Shown piece after piece: positions 1 to 14,139 of a stretch of DNA of 64,000 bases (positions within the stretch are counted from its first letter, which is position 1; every line of letters starts with the position of its first letter). A program made the translations under genes and the position numbers. Below the pieces are notes generated by a model. The model worked only from the letters and a program-made list of their open reading frames with translations. It was not told the origin of the DNA and ran no database searches. This DNA comes from Voacanga thouarsii (Eukaryota > Streptophyta > Magnoliopsida > Gentianales > Apocynaceae), in the NCBI GenBank assembly GCA_026120185.1, contig JANUWF010001937.1:1178001-1242000 (forward strand), written 5' to 3'.

Positions 1-3000
1 TCAAGTTAGTGTTTACGTCAAGTATTCAAATTAGTCATGTATTGGATTCAAGGATTGACAAGTTCAAGAATTTAAGAATTCAGGATTCATATTGTTCTCC
101 AAATCCATATAGAAGGCTTGCACTTGAGCACATCAGAAAATCATTTTCCATATTAGAAAAAACACTTTGCCAAAACCAGGATTTGAAAATTGAAAAGATC
201 ACACAAGATATTTCATATTCAAGATATTCAAGAAATCGAGTACTTGGTAATGCTTTCAAATTCAAGTATAATGTTTATCTAATAATATATTAGGAAAGCA
301 TTAACTATATTAGAAAAGCATATGATCGTTTCAGTACTTGATCACAAAAGTCATTTCCAAGGATATTTAGGTCATGTTACCTATACCCGATTCCAAAAGA
401 CTTTCTGAGGATATTTGGGTCATTTTACCCTTACTCGATTTAAAAAGTATTAATAAAAGTTCCAACAAGAGTATTTCGGTCATTTACCGAATACACGATT
501 TCAATGGTTTCCACAAAACTTTTCAATAAGGACATTTGGATAATTTTCTAAAAACCTGATTCCAAAAGGAATTCATTTCAAAAAATCCAGAATTCTAATC
601 CTAAAAGAGAATTAAGTTCAAAGTTTCCAAGCATATTTCCATAAAATGTTTCAATAAGGGCATTCCAGTCAATTTGTAAATACTCGATTCTAAAAATTAT
701 CATTTTTTGAAAATCTCAAGTGTTTAATCTAAAAAGAACTAAATTCACAAAATTCATGCTTTAATCATCTGTTAAGGTTTCTAAGCTAAATATGAAGTTC
801 ATTTGAGCCCAAAGTGGCATAAGAATAATTCTTACTCAGAAAAACCTTAAATATATTTAGAGATCTCCAAAATGGTATAAAATGTAGCATTTTATGGAAA
901 AGTAAAACACACTAGCTTTCAAAAGGTTTCAGAAATCAAAGGGACTCACCTCACGTCCTAATTAACTTTTCTCGTTCACGGCCATTTGACCACCGTTTCC
1001 ATCATTTCTAACGTACTGTTGGCCATTTACTGATAAACCTATTCCAAACATTGTTTTTAGGTTAAATCGTATTTGGTCGAAAAGTAGTCGACGGTTAGCC
1101 GACGTTTAGCCGACGGTTAAGAAAAACGTTCAACTTTCGTTTACGTCATTTTTTCGTCGTTTGTTCAATTCTTTTGTTTTTATTTTTCCATATCCTTCCT
1201 CCCTTCATGCATATGGGATTCACTCCATATTTCTCAATCATTTCATCCAAAATCACACAATTTATTTTTCCTTAAGTTCATTCACTTCCCAAACAAAATC
1301 CTGAAATTTTACTATTTTGACACACGATTTTGTTTCGCACATAACTTTTAATCCACAACTCCGGTTTGGCTCTATGATATACCAAAATGATTGTAAGATT
1401 CTCAAATTTAATTCTATATAAGTCTTTTTCTGAGTTCTAGTTCCTGTGATACAATACAGGGCAAAAATAGACCTAATAGTTTTGCTCCAATTCTACTATT
1501 TATGCTATCCTTTGATTTCCTTTAGCCTTTGACACCTTGAGAACATTAATTCATTCAGTTTTCTTTCAAATCATCTTTGATTTTGTAATTTTTAGATTCC
1601 AATACCTCACAAAAGTCATACTTTTTCAACACGAATTCACTTCTTCTAATCAAAAGCTAGTATGATTCATTTTTCCAACCAATTAACGTCTATTTTCATT
1701 CTACTTTGATCATCATCTCATCAACCAAAAGCAATCATTCAAACTACCATAAATATTTAGTTCTTCCTTACACAAAACAATATCCATAAGTCTTCTTGGT
1801 AGCCGACACACATAGACACATAAAAAGTTCATCAACAAAGTTTATAAACTCTAGCTTTTGATCCAAAATTAGGACATACAAATCATATTTTCATGTTAAA
1901 ATTGATATCATAATGATCACCATTCGCACAACAACAACTTTAATTCAAGTAAGGTAGGGTTTTATCTTGTATTTAGAGCTCTTTGGTGTGATTTTCTCTA
2001 AGAACCTCTCAAGAACTCACACACTACGCCAAGAACAAACACTAACTACCTTTATATTTCTTTTTGCTATTTTCTTTTGATTTCTTTTCCTTTATTTCTC
2101 TCCTTTTGAGGCTGTCGAATTTTTCTAGCTGTGTAACAGCCTTCCCACCGCCATTCTCATCAGATTTTTGGCCAAGAAAATATTAATTCAATTAAGTATA
2201 TGGTGGTTAAAACATAGGTGTGTTCCAATGTAAAACTTACACACCAACCACTTAATTTCCTTCCAAAAAAAATTCTCTTCTTTTCTCTATTGAAGCTGCC
2301 AATTTTTTTGCTAATTTTCAGCCATTCAGCCACCTTCTCATGGTCCAAGTATTGGTCAATCACATTGCATAAGAACTTAATTAAATGGCCCACCAATGAT
2401 GTGTTCCAATCATAAAAATACACACCATTCTTCTATTTATTTTGTAATTCTTTAATTCTATGCATCTTGCATTAATTCTTCATGTAACCTCTCATAAGTT
2501 GACATATGTCCAAGGCTACCAATCAAAAAATGTCACACGTCCAAATTTTTTACTGCATTTTCCAATTTTTTTTCTTAGAAATGACTAAAATCGGATCCGA
2601 AATGAAAAAATATTTTATTTCACCATTCAACTCCAAAAATTTCGTTGAATTCATTGGTAATACTTAAATCATTCAATTCCTTCTTAGTTTGGTGAAATTC
2701 ACAGTCAAAGTCGTGGGCGTGGTCAAATTGATGAAAATGCCCCCGATAACCCGAATAACATAATTCACACCAAAACATGTGTCTCGTCGCACTGATCAAT
2801 TTCCCTTCTCAGTGCACCTTCAAATTCTTATTTTATTAACAATAGTAGCCTTTCAAAGATTTAGGGTATGGGTAGAACAAATCCAATAATTACATCTAAG
2901 TCCCGACAAAATATTATTATACCAAAATATTCGTTTCATTACACCGATCATCTTTTGTTCTGGCCATTGATATAAATTCTCATTCTATTACAAGTAGTAG

Positions 3001-3030
3001 CCAATCAAAGGTAAAATGCGGGGTATTACA
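1..3030 (-). repeat. Ty3/gypsy-type LTR or LTR-proximal region, incomplete at window edge
   Basis: Read on the minus strand, this block begins at 3030 with TGTAATACCCCGC, the kind of LTR start seen in many plant Ty3/gypsy elements. No open protein domain is visible across the 3 kb. It holds degenerate tandem units (about 340-700), pyrimidine-rich stretches near 2040-2110 and poly-A-like tracts, all consistent with a long LTR. The bases just after 3030 (CATCT) would be the target duplication, but the partner end is outside the window, so solo LTR and full element cannot be told apart. The terminus is seen directly; the superfamily is inferred. Confidence 0.45.
340..700. repeat. Degenerate tandem repeat inside the LTR-like region
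   Basis: About five diverged units of roughly 55-65 bases follow one another. Each contains a version of 'gga-TATTT-gg-TCATTT-acc' followed by 'ta(c)-CGATT'. Units start near 358, 413, 468, 530 and 655. Such arrays are common in long gypsy LTRs. A shorter GTCGACGGTTAGCCGAC-like duplication lies at about 1085-1125. Confidence 0.5.
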
Positions 3031-3788
3031 CATCTATGCTCCAAACAACACACAAACTGAATTCCAAACTTAGAACAATTGAAAATTTTTCATTTTCAGC
3101 CATGAAAACTAAGTATGAAATTGATCCTTATCTTGTCTATAGCAATTTTTGCTCTAAGGGATGAAGTTTTACTTGTATAATGAAGCCATCCCTGTTTGAA
3201 CACAAAAAATGATAGGCATATTCTAATAAAACAAATATTTATGCTTCAAGAATCAATACTTACAATATGAGAGTCGGAAGAACTTGCATTAGCAACCATG
3301 TAACATTTCTTGAATATTTGTACACGAGTTGGGGAATGGCCTTACTCCTCTGTTAGAATCATTCAATATAGTTTATTAATTAATTTCATTCATTGAAATT
3401 AACACTTGAAATTGTAACAAATAATAAATTTACCATATCTGCACGAATTTGATAATATGGCTTCTTCCCTGTCATATGATTCATGTTCTTCATGTTTCTA
3501 TTCCTTCTGTTCTTTTCCGACAGTGACTGTTTTTTTTTTTTTAACATCAATAGATTTACATAAGATTAGTCCACATAAAAATACAAAATTTTCAGAAACA
3601 AAGCTAGTAAACAAAAATAGGAATGGTTTCTGCTTTTGTTTTGCCTTTGTGCCTCATCAACTGCTTACCCATGCGTTGGATTGCATTCTAAACTAATATG
3701 ATAAAAAGTGTAGAATAAAAACCCAATAAAAAATGAAAGTATAAGAGAGTTAGAAAAGTGTTGCTTTTTCTATAGCCTAAGGAGATAG
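3031..3788. other. Non-coding stretch between LTR and CACTA gene remnant
   Basis: No coding potential that I can support on either strand. It probably belongs to the 3' part of the CACTA element whose genes lie to the right, because no CACTA terminus is seen before the LTR starts. Confidence 0.3.
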
Positions 3789-4631
3789 TCATGCCTTCCC
3801 TTCTGATGAAGCCCACCATTGTATGAGATTAGTCCATTGAGTTTGTATCACACGCTTATCAGTACATGGAGTTTGGTTTTGAATGTCTTTTTTTAGATCA
3901 TACCATTCATGCTTCAGTGATGATTTCCAATTCCTCCATTTCATTCCAATTGACCTTAGAATAGCAGGCTTAAGACCAGGTTGTACATTAAATTTCTCTT
4001 GCATATGGATAGAAAAATGCAAAATTCAAACAGATATTATAATATAACACTAGATGCTATAAATAGAAAGCATAGAACAATGTAAATACCTTCACAACAT
4101 TAAACATCTCATCCTTGTTTTCTTTTGGAATCTGATACCATGTTTTGATATCAATTGGAGCATACCTTTCATTCCTTGCTATTATTCCCAAATATTCAGT
4201 TAATTTACAATGGTTCATTCCAATCGGCTGCCCAAACTTTTTGAATTCAATATCCGATAGCTTAGCACTTTGAGGGAGGCCCCAAAGTGATGTCATATAA
4301 GTTGGACCCCTCTTGCGAATGAGCATACTACTTCCATTACTTGCTTCTCCAATAAAAAAAAGTATACATTCAATACATTACGAAGTAATAAAATTTACAA
4401 ACCATATGAGAAGACATTACAATATGCTTAACCTTGATCTTCACTTTGGTACATGTTACATTGATAATTGGTAGTTAAATATTCAACTTGATGATCTTCA
4501 TTACAAGGGAAATTACATTGTTCACTTGCAGTGTTCAGTTCAACCTCTTGTGCGACATTCTCATTGGTTTGGCCATCAACTTCATGGTTTGTTGGATTGG
4601 TGCTTCTTCTTCTTCCCCTAGTTCTTGCCAT
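3789..4631 (-). pseudogene. CACTA second gene remnant (Transposase_24 / Ptta-En-Spm family)
   Basis: The reading starts at an ATG at 4631 with a basic MARTRGRRRS amino end followed by an acidic stretch. It continues in separate segments: about 4095-4340 has RKRGPTYMTSLWGLP and later 'PIG.N...LTEYLGIIARN', and about 3789-4020 has 'MKWRNWKSSLKHEWYD' and a final 'QTQWTNLIQWW'. This order is the signature of the plant Transposase_24 family, the DNA-binding second protein of CACTA elements. Intron-like gaps separate the segments; the last is cut short by a stop after WASSEGKA. It lies downstream of the TNP2 remnant on the same strand. The family call is good; whether any product is made is doubtful. 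Confidence 0.6.
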
Positions 4632-5228
4632 CGATTGAACAATATAAAAACGGAAAATCTTCATGAGGAACAGTCAAAGTAGCAAAGTCTACACTATACA
4701 AGTGATATAAAGTTCTCAAATTTCAAATTTCTTACAAATATAGATTTCAACTTAGAAGTATTAGCAAATGGCCCATACAACATTACCTCATTTAAAATGC
4801 ATTAATAAATGGCTTGGACAACTAAAGGTATCATCTATTTGAGAAGGAGTATTTTAAAAAAAATTATGCCATTTTTCCTAGAATTTTCACAAAAGAATAT
4901 ACAGTATAAACAATCCAGAAGTTATGTCAATATTTGTGCAAAGCTCACAATATTTGTGAAATATGTACAAAGACTTGCGAAATGTGTTCAGAAGTTACAG
5001 TATAGTCACTCAGATGCTGAGATTATTCAATAGGAGAATTCTGATTGGAGAATATTTTAACAATAGGAAACCAAGTTATAAGGATTGTTCAGCCATTCGT
5101 ACAGAATATGTAACAGTCAACCATTTTATTCCATTTTCTAAAATGTTCAAGCATTGAGCTTCCAAATTACAAATATTTGGAATAGAAAACAGAGAAAAAC
5201 TAAAGTAACTATGCAAATAAGGATCTTC

Positions 5229-7935
5229 TTAAGTAGATGTTAGATCAACTTCAACTCCATCAACCCCTTCACGAACCCATCTGACTTCCTCACCACCAAA
5301 ATCCACTTGAATATTGCAAGTTTCACTTTGCAAATACATCTCAACATCGCCTAGGGACCCTATGTTATACATAGGTCTAGGGGTTGTGCCTATAACGATT
5401 TGCCAATTATTTTTAGTCGGGTCATCAACGTAAAAGACTTGCGTTACTTGAGAAGCTAGAATGAGGCCTCACATTAGTGAAATTAGCCAGTGTAAAGCCC
5501 TCAGCGTCTTATTTCAGTCTTTTTCCCATTGATACCCAATCACTTTGAACGGCACAACTCTACGACCATCTATATAATCTAGCTCAATCACATTGGTTAA
5601 AATCCCATAATAAGACACATCACCAAAAATTTAATTTTAGTCCCTAACACTTGAAAAACTAGTTGTTGTTGCATTAACAGAAATGCTACTATTTTGAGTT
5701 TTCCTTTTATGTTCAACTTCTCTCTTATGAAACCAAAACCATTCACTATAAACCTATCGTATTGAAGTCCAATATGATTTGGTCCTCTGGCTAAATGCTT
5801 TAAATCCTTCAAAACTATATCATCATCATTCAATTGTAATACCTTCACCTGGGAAATTGAAAAGAGTCAGGAAAGCTTAAGCATCGGTTAAGTATAAATA
5901 AAGCATGCCAATTCAGATGAAACTTACATAATTGAAAGACCAGTTTGCAAAAACTTCACAATGGACGCGCTCAATTTCATGCAAACTCGCACAAGGATGA
6001 CTTTGCCCCACTAGTCGATGATGTTGGCTACAAACACATACGATGCATTAATTTGGTTTAGCTTCAAGGGTACTAATGTAATAAAGAATATAAGTCCTTT
6101 ATCTTTTACTTACTCTATGTAAGGTTTTACAGAGTTAAAATTAAACAACACATATTGATGGGCTTTCTTCAATGTTTCCTCATCAAATTTTGTAGATACT
6201 CCTTTTCTAAGTGGATGTCCAGTGGTTGAAAAAATCTCTAACCCACCATAGGAATTAGTTTCATGATTCTCATTCTTACTTGCATGGTTGAAGTTTCTCT
6301 CAACATAATCAGCAAGATATAATGAGCAAAACATCAAACATTTCTCAACCAAGTACCCTTTAGTAACAGAACCTTCTGGGCGGCTTGTATTATGAACATA
6401 GGATTTTCACATGCTCAAATACCTATTTAACTTGAACTTTCACAAATTAGTTTAAATGCCATTGATGTACGTTTTTAAAATTGCAATCAAGAATAGTCTA
6501 AATATTATAAGAAATGATAGAAACATATATCATTCAATAGGAAACATCCAATGATAATGAACCGGCCCAGCTATCCTAATTTTAGTAGCTAAATGGATAG
6601 TTAGATGCATCATGATACTGAACGATGATGGAGGGAAGACCCACTCTAATTCACAAAGAACAACTATAATATCTTTCTCTAATTGAAACACATTATTTGG
6701 ATGAATCTCATTAGAGCACAATTTTCTAAAGTATCTACTGAGCTTTTTCAAGAGATAGCGAACGGACTTAGGTAAAACTTTTCTTAGAGCTATTGGCAAC
6801 AATTGTTGCATCAAAATATGATTGTCATGGCTTTTTAGTCCAAAAAGCTTAGGCGGATTAAGTTGAACACACTTAGACAATTTCGCAGCATATCTGTCGG
6901 GCACTTTAACACCTTTTAAAGTCTTACAAAATGTCACTTTTTCCTTCTTACTTAGAACAAATGAAGCCGGTGGTAAATAAAATTTACCATTATCCCTCTC
7001 AATAATATGAAGATCTGATCAAATACCCATATCCTTTAAGTCAAGACGTGACTTAAGGTCTCTTTTCTTATCCATCTCCAATAATATAGCACATATAAAC
7101 TTAGAAACATTCTTCTCAATATGCATTACATCAAGATTATGGCGCATCAAATTGTCTTTCTAATACGGTAACTCAAAGAAGATACTTTGTTTCTTCCAAT
7201 TATAGGGCAATTGTTCATTATCATTGACTGTCCTTCCACATTTGATCTGTTTTCCCTCAAACTCATTCAATATCATATCCCCATTCAATTTAGGCGATGG
7301 CCTTCTATGTTCTTGCTGACCATCAAATGATTGTACATCATTTCGAAAACGATGACTAAAAGACAAAAACTTACGATGTCCTATATAGCAATATTTGCCA
7401 CCATTCTTCAACTACTGCGATTTTGTTTCATTATAACAAACAGGACAAGCTAGCTGCCCTTTAGTGCTCCACCCAGACAAATTTGCAGAACCTAAAAAAT
7501 CACTAATTGTCCACAACAATACCGCACGTGGTTGAAAATTCTGGTTAGAAGATGCATCAAATGTTGGCCTGCCTATGTCCTATAACTCTTTCAATTCCGT
7601 AATTAGAGGTTGTAAATAAACATCAACATTGTTACCAAGAGCAAATGGACTAAGTATCAATAATGACAATATGAAATATGGTTACGTCATGCATATCTAA
7701 GCGGATAAATTGTAAGACGTGAGTATCACAGGCCAAGTTCTATGAGCAACATTCATATTTTTAAACAGATTAAAACCATCAATGTTAATCCCAACCTCAC
7801 ACTACAGGTATCTTTTGAAAATTTTGAATTCAAAGTGTCAAAAGTTTTCTAAGCAGATAAATCAGTAGGATGCCTTATACAACCATCATATGTGCGACCT
7901 TCTGCATGCCATCTCATAGAAGCTGAAGTCTTGGT
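5229..7935 (-). pseudogene. TNP2-like CACTA transposase, catalytic and C-terminal part (Transposase_21, DUF4218, DUF4216)
   Basis: Translation is interrupted by many stops but follows TNP2 transposases end to end. About 7930-7420 has 'RWHAEGRTYDGCIRHP', 'VRLGINIDGF', 'ANLSGWSTKGQLACPVC'. About 7411-7050 has 'HRRPSPKLNGD' and 'NLDVMHIEKNV'. About 6937-6530 has 'LKSHDNHILMQQLLPIALR' and 'FPPSSFSIMMHLTIHLA' (DUF4218). About 6352-6110 ends that domain, and about 5990-5229 is DUF4216 ('QVFYVDDPTKNNWQIV', stop at 5231-5229). In an intact copy this protein cuts and moves the element. In-frame stops, for example near 7860, 7700, 7430 and 7160, and frame changes make this copy non-functional. Confidence 0.75.
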
Positions 7936-7939
7936 TAAC

Positions 7940-9748
7940 ATGAATATGAAGGATTTAAAGGGGGAAATCAAAGCACACAACAGAAGGGAAAACTGAAAAA
8001 TGAAGAACAAGAAACTCCCAGGCCACAGCCGGCGTCGGTCACGACCTGGGAGGGCTCCGAGGGAAAAAATTTTTTACCTCTTTTTCTCATTCTCAGAATT
8101 GGCTGAACCGAAATGTGTGGAACTGTGGTAGGTGCGCTGGTGGAAATCTCTGGTGCGATTCCTGCAAGCCTCCTACTCCGTTTGTGCATGTATGTGAATG
8201 CTAATATCTCGATCTTCCAGTATATGGCCTACCTAATCACGTTTGGTGAACAACTCACAAGGCTAATGAATATTTTCGAGAGAGAGAAAGGGGCTGTCAC
8301 ATTTTTTCACACGAGAAGAAGCAGTGAAAAATAACGTTCATATTTTTTTAGACCCATAGAAGAGTCAGTCAAAGAACAACGTACTTCTCTATTCGCCTGT
8401 TTAATCTAAATAAAACCCTAAGTTAAATTGAATTGGCCAATTGGACTCTTAGTTTAACCTTTTGGACTAAATTAATTATTCTAATTAAAACCAAATAAAA
8501 GGCCTAATTAATAATTAATTTTTTAGCCCAAATAAACTAGTCCAATTAACAAGCCTATATTAGTTTAGTCCCAGGTTAATCTTTAATTATTCAAATTGAG
8601 CCAAAGCCCTAAACAATTAATTAACCTACCAAACTAATTTAATTAATTATCTCTCTCCATGGACCTTTATTTTATTCTAACCCAATAATTAAATCAAACT
8701 ACTTAAATAAAATAAATTTTATTTAATTTAATTTAAGACCAATTTCTTAGCCTGTATTTAATTAGGACTCATGGTCTATATTGAGGACTAAAAGACACAC
8801 TACCTTGGCTACTAAAATGACCAAAATACCCTTACCATATAAATAGCTGTATTTTGCATTTTAAATATTTTCTAATATCATCATAAAGAAATATTGATCC
8901 CAAGGACAATGCTGCATTAGCAAAGTCTCCGACCTACAAGTGTAATGACTAAAATACCCCTCTGTACACCGTCGTACATTTAGAGAGGAAGAAATGTACT
9001 AACACTTCTCTAAACGACATCTACCATCCTTAGGCTTCTAGTCCAATGATCCACAACTTTCTGAATTATTTCCGCTTTCCAAGGGAGCTACTCTAAAACA
9101 AACATCCAAATTATGTCTCCCAGGGCCCTGGATATTTAGATCATTCAGACAACCACAATGGACGATATAGTATATAAACTATCTTGTACAAGTCTCTCTT
9201 AACTAACTAGTCACACATATCTAACATGCAAGTATATTAGTCCTACGATAAAACCTCAACTATAGCATATCAAAGTACATGCTTCCAATTTCGTCAGACC
9301 ACTAACTCATACTCAAGTCGTAGAGTACTAGTCCACGTTATAGCAGTAGTAGTCTAGGTTTCTACCATATAGTACTTTTAGAAACCACTACTACAGGTCT
9401 TGTTCTACGTATTCGAAATACGTTTATATCATGAAGTGAGTGGACTACTTACTGGCTAAAGGTAAGCCATTCCCCATTTGGAATTCATAATATAATAACC
9501 TAAACATGATAAAATTCCTATTCTTATCAATCAGTTAAGAACGAATGTTTATGTGTTAAGTAACCCGTGATCTATACCTTACTTTGAAAGACCACCATTT
9601 ACATGAACCACATACTTAAATACAATGGGTCTTTTCCAAACGTAATTTTGCACAAATAAAATGTAAATTCACAAACAATTTATGAAAATAAATTCTTTTA
9701 CGATATTTATATCAGAAATCTAGTCTAAGAAGACATATTTTCCAATAG
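7940..9748 (-). mobile_element. LTR-like insertion splitting the TNP2 transposase
   Basis: The transposase reading breaks off near 9780 (after a segment resembling 'KECEMC' and 'RKFCGTF') and resumes near 7935. About 1.8 kb of unrelated AT-rich sequence lies between. Its right end, about 9400-9748, closely resembles 14268-14595: both share 'AGTGGACTACT.ACT.G..AAAGGTAAG.CATT.CC.ATTT' and, at the outer end, an ATATTTTCCAA/ATATTCCAACA terminus, which on the minus strand is the TGTTGGAA-type start of a copia-like LTR. The left boundary is approximate. A short reading at 8189-7968 with KRSRRLAG is of unknown meaning. A solo LTR or a deleted element are both possible. Confidence 0.5.
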
Positions 9749-9779
9749 AATAGACGTTGCAATCGAGGCTTCAAGGGAA

Positions 9780-10553
9780 AGTGCCACAAAATTTTCTTTG
9801 AAATCTTCCTCTTCTCACCCGTTGGAACATTTTCAGAACTGACCCATCTAGATTTGTACACATTTCACACTCTTTCCACCCTTCTTTATCCCCCTAATAC
9901 AATGTACAATCATTAGGACAAGCATCTATTTTTTCATAGCCTAAACCCAATTGTTTCATTAATTTTTCACCTTCATAAAAAGATTTAGAAAGTTCTACAC
10001 CCTTAAGAAAGGCTTCTCTCAACAAATCAAGTAGCATATCAAAAACCTTGTTTGACCACTTCCCTACGCACTTGAGATAAAGTAATCGAATGATGAAAGC
10101 AAGTTTGGAGAATTTCTTACAACTTGGATATAATTCTTGTTGAGAGTCATTAATAAGTTTGTAAAATTTTTCAACATCTAGGGATGGCATATTACTTTCT
10201 TCATCTATATTTCCACTAGGTGGGACTCCAAAAGCAGCATGCAACATTGCTTTCATGTCATCATGCATATTAACTACATTATCCGCAGTGTGAGTTGAAT
10301 GAGATGTAGATAAACTAGAACTAAAGAATTCTCCATGTGCTATCTAATGGGTATACCCCTTAATAAACCCCATAATAATCAAATGCTTCATTGCCTCAAC
10401 TTTTTTTCTCATTACTCCATTTTCATGTCTCAAACATGGACACAATATCATTCTATTTAAACTTGCATTGTTCATTGCAAAGTTTAAAAACCTTTCAACT
10501 TCGTTTTGATATTCAGTGGTATTCTTTGGAAGATTCATCCAACCCTTATCCAT
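9780..10553 (-). pseudogene. TNP2-like CACTA transposase, N-terminal part (Transposase-associated domain)
   Basis: The start is the ATG at 10553: MDKGWMNLPKNTTEYQNEVE, then 'CPCLRHENG', is the Transposase-associated domain at the amino end of plant CACTA transposases. The reading stops near 10344 and continues at 10268 with 'MHDDMKAMLHAAFG', 'YPSCKKFSKLAFIIRLLYLK' and 'YEKIDACPNDCTLY', the conserved stretch ahead of the zinc-binding cysteines ('ECEMC' near 9855). The rest of the protein lies beyond the 1.8-kb insertion, at 7935 down to 5229. Confidence 0.75.
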
Positions 10554-13500
10554 ACCTATAAACTAAAAAATCCAAATCAAATGGCAGAAGATCAATTTGA
10601 ACAATCCTCAGTAGTCTAGTGAAAAGAAATTTAAAAAAAAAAACAAATGTAAATTAATACAACATTTTTAAGATGCTACAACTCCTAAGAGTATTTGACA
10701 CGCAATTTAAAATACCATAGTGGATATTTGATACTTATTAATGGAGAAGAATTACTAGAGAAGGGGGGAAGGGGGGGGGGGACTAAATTGTATTTAGTCC
10801 AAGTAGATCAGATTATTAATTTTTGACTTTAGATACTCTTTATAAAATTCAAAATCATACTCACATGTTTTTAGAAAAATTGAATATAATTCCAATCCAA
10901 GTACACCTTGAAAAAATGCATTAATTAATGCAACCTTTAGGGAAATTAAATTAATGTGCCCTTTAAATTAAGCTTCTGTATATGAGAAAAATTGAAAAAA
11001 AAAAAGCACTAAAAGATAAAGAAAACAAAAATGAATGCTTAAATTACCAGGTCACCTTAAAAAAACAGAACATGATTAGCCAACACTAACCCAAGAACTA
11101 GTGAATGAGAAAGAGAGATGTTGGTACTTATGCAAATGTTAGAAATATAGAAAAAGCAAATTTCAGTTGCACACCAATGTTAAAGGCTCCAACCACAAGA
11201 CAAAATAAATAATAAGAAAAAAATAAGAAAATTAAGAAGAAGACTTAAATCATACCTAGCATAGTTTTATCAAGGAGGAGTTAGATTTCCTTTAGTTGTT
11301 CAGCTATTACTCTCTATAGACAATTAAAGAGAAATAAAAAAAACCAATTCATATTGAAAAAAAAAAACCAAAAGACTTCCCTTTATTTAGAATAAAAAAA
11401 TATATTTAGAGGAAAAATGATTAAAGCAATAACAATAACACATTGCTACAGTTTATATTAAACAATCATATAAGGCAATTTCTGTTAAAAATTCTAATGG
11501 GCAACCAAGATCTCTTGGATCTATAGGAACCTGTTAAATACACAAGAAGGGTACAATAGCAAGTCAAACAATACTCGTGATATTATAATAATTAGCACTT
11601 GCAATTACTCTTAGGTGGATAAGTGAATTTTGGTTTGATTCTAATGATTTTATGCTAGTAGGGGCTCAGCTTACAGTGACTGATGCCAACTTGCACAATT
11701 TATCCACATTTTAACCATGAAAGTGCATGTGTTATCTAGTTTGGTTTAAAACAAATATGTCTTGTATAGTAAATTTAGAATTTTTATATTGTGAATATTT
11801 TCTAACTTCAACTGTGGGCTAGACATTTACGCCTTTAGCTCCTTGGTGAAACTGGAAAAAGAGTGAATAAAAGAGGGTCCTCCATGCTAGACACCCCAAA
11901 TAGCCAAATTGATCCTCATTCCTAGTTATTCTTTTTGGGATCAAGAAGCAAAAAATATTCCTGGTGATTCATCTATATAAATTAACATAAATTAACCAAA
12001 AAAAAATTGCTAATCAAGTAGCTTGCTGCTCATATAAGGCACTAATTGAGAAAAAAAAAACAAAATTATTGACAGCTTTTTTTAGCATGATATAATCAAG
12101 ATAAATAATAGGATGCTTCTAATCTATGTAAAGCTTTAGCCCCAATATTTTATTGGTCAATACAATGGAAACAATCACACTTTTGTCTTAATTTATGAAA
12201 AGTACACGATAAAGCTGTAGTTATCATTATACATTAAGTGTCTCAATTAACCATTAAATAATGATTCTATCAAGTCTCTAACATAGGGATTTTAACAAAG
12301 TTAAGTAGCAACATTACAACTCCATTTCAATTTGATACCAAAGGCAAAATTGAGTAAAACAAAAAGGAAAAAGAGAAACCTTTGAACACATTAAATGCAT
12401 ATTTACATGAATAACACTACAAATATACTTCTTTTTTCTGCCTTTTTGGAGTGGTATACATGTAAAAATCAAAGCACCACAATTCCTTTCTATAACACTT
12501 TTGATATATAGTTGAAGTCTACAAACTTTTATAAAATACCGTTAACTCTACTTTCTCAAACAACTATAAAATCATGAGGATTCAGCATAACGGAATGCTA
12601 TTCTTGTAGCAGAAATTGAATAATTAACATGACTTTTTTTTTTCCACAAAGAACTAGTTCCTAATATCATTGACTGCATTTGAGTGCCACATAAAAAATA
12701 CATAATTATCTTAAAAGAAAAATAAATAAAAGCACATCCAAGCATCCTACGATTTGTACATAGACATGCAAGATGAAAAAGGCATAACCCAAACAGGTGG
12801 ACTAATAAGACTAAGTGCTTGACCCTTCTAATGGGGAGTAATAATTTATAATGGGAAGTAATGCTACTATTAGAAAAGTTATATATGCCCATGTTTGGTA
12901 GAGGACATTAATGACCACGAGAACAAAAATAGCTCTATCTCCATCAATGACCATGAGAACAAAATCTTGGTGAGGATTTTGACACGAGGCTGAGGATAAT
13001 AGTGCCTTCAGGTAGAATATAGGATAAATAGGTGGATTTGATCATGGGTGAATAGATTAAGAAGAAAAGTCTCACCCCTTTATTCTCAATAGTAAAAAAT
13101 CATCTAAAGGAAGCTTCTATACATTTTTTACCTTTACTCTCTTGTTGAGCAATTAACATGAAAATAAAAAAGAAAGTAATGCAACACACATATATACACA
13201 AACCTGAATTTATCTTTCTAGTTTTCCTTTAGAAATCAATCAACAGCAAGCCTGTAAATTTATTTGCATAAAGGAATGCAAATCAAGCTACATTAATTCC
13301 AACTCGTCACAAGTTTTCGCCCACAAAAATTGCACCAAACAATCTTAACTCAGCAAAACTTATCAAGAACCAAAAAACACTTGACTTTATTCAAAATCAC
13401 GTTGGAATAACAAAATCCCAAATAAATCACTAAGGAATTAGGGTTAGAACAAAGAAGAAAACCCCATTAATAGAAACCAACTTTTGTTATGTTGCAATCC

Positions 13501-14100
13501 TTCCCAAAAAAGGACAAAAACATCCCTGTAAAGAGGACAACAATTCATCCTAGTACCTAAAATTAAATTCCTCTGTTTATTACTTAAAAAACACAAAAAG
13601 CTCACTACTCAAACACATTACCGAACTAGAATGACAAGAGGAAGTAAGAGAAGAAACAAATAAAACAAAACCCCAAAAATATTTAAAGGAATTAATGGGT
13701 TAACTACAAACTAAAGTTTGAAACACATAGAAAGAACTAACCGGTTAAATTTCAAGCCGCAGCAGAGTTAATAGACGGTGAAGAAGAAATACATGGAACG
13801 AAGGAAAAAAATAAAAACATTGAGATGAATTAATGAGATGACAAAAAACTAAAGATTAAAACACAAAGATGGAACCAATCTGGACGAATTTCAGCTATAG
13901 CAGAGTGGACGGACAGTGAGGAAGAAATACACACGAGGACCTCTGAGCTAAAGAACAAAGACACAAACAAAGCATATAGCTCGATAAAAAAAAAAAAACT
14001 CCCTTATCAAACTCGCGGCTTTTTAGTGAAAATTTTGGCAGTTGTGCACGACTTTTTTCCCTTTACATGACAAAGATGTCACAAAAGATACAAAATCTTG
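10554..14100. other. Non-coding 5' part of the CACTA element
   Basis: AT-rich, with homopolymer runs (a G tract at about 10764-10780, several A tracts). No coding segment on either strand that I can support; the small readings here lack family motifs and codon structure. By position it is the upstream region and possible 5' introns of the CACTA transposase. Confidence 0.4.
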
Positions 14101-14139
14101 TGTGGCACAATCACATGTCTTAAAAGTCTATCAATTTAA

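Noticed and set aside
2022..2036. CACTACGCCAAGAAC, a possible CACTA terminus for the minus-strand element
   Set aside because: It does not match the CACTATAAGAACAAG terminus at 14264, and it lies within the gypsy-type LTR block.
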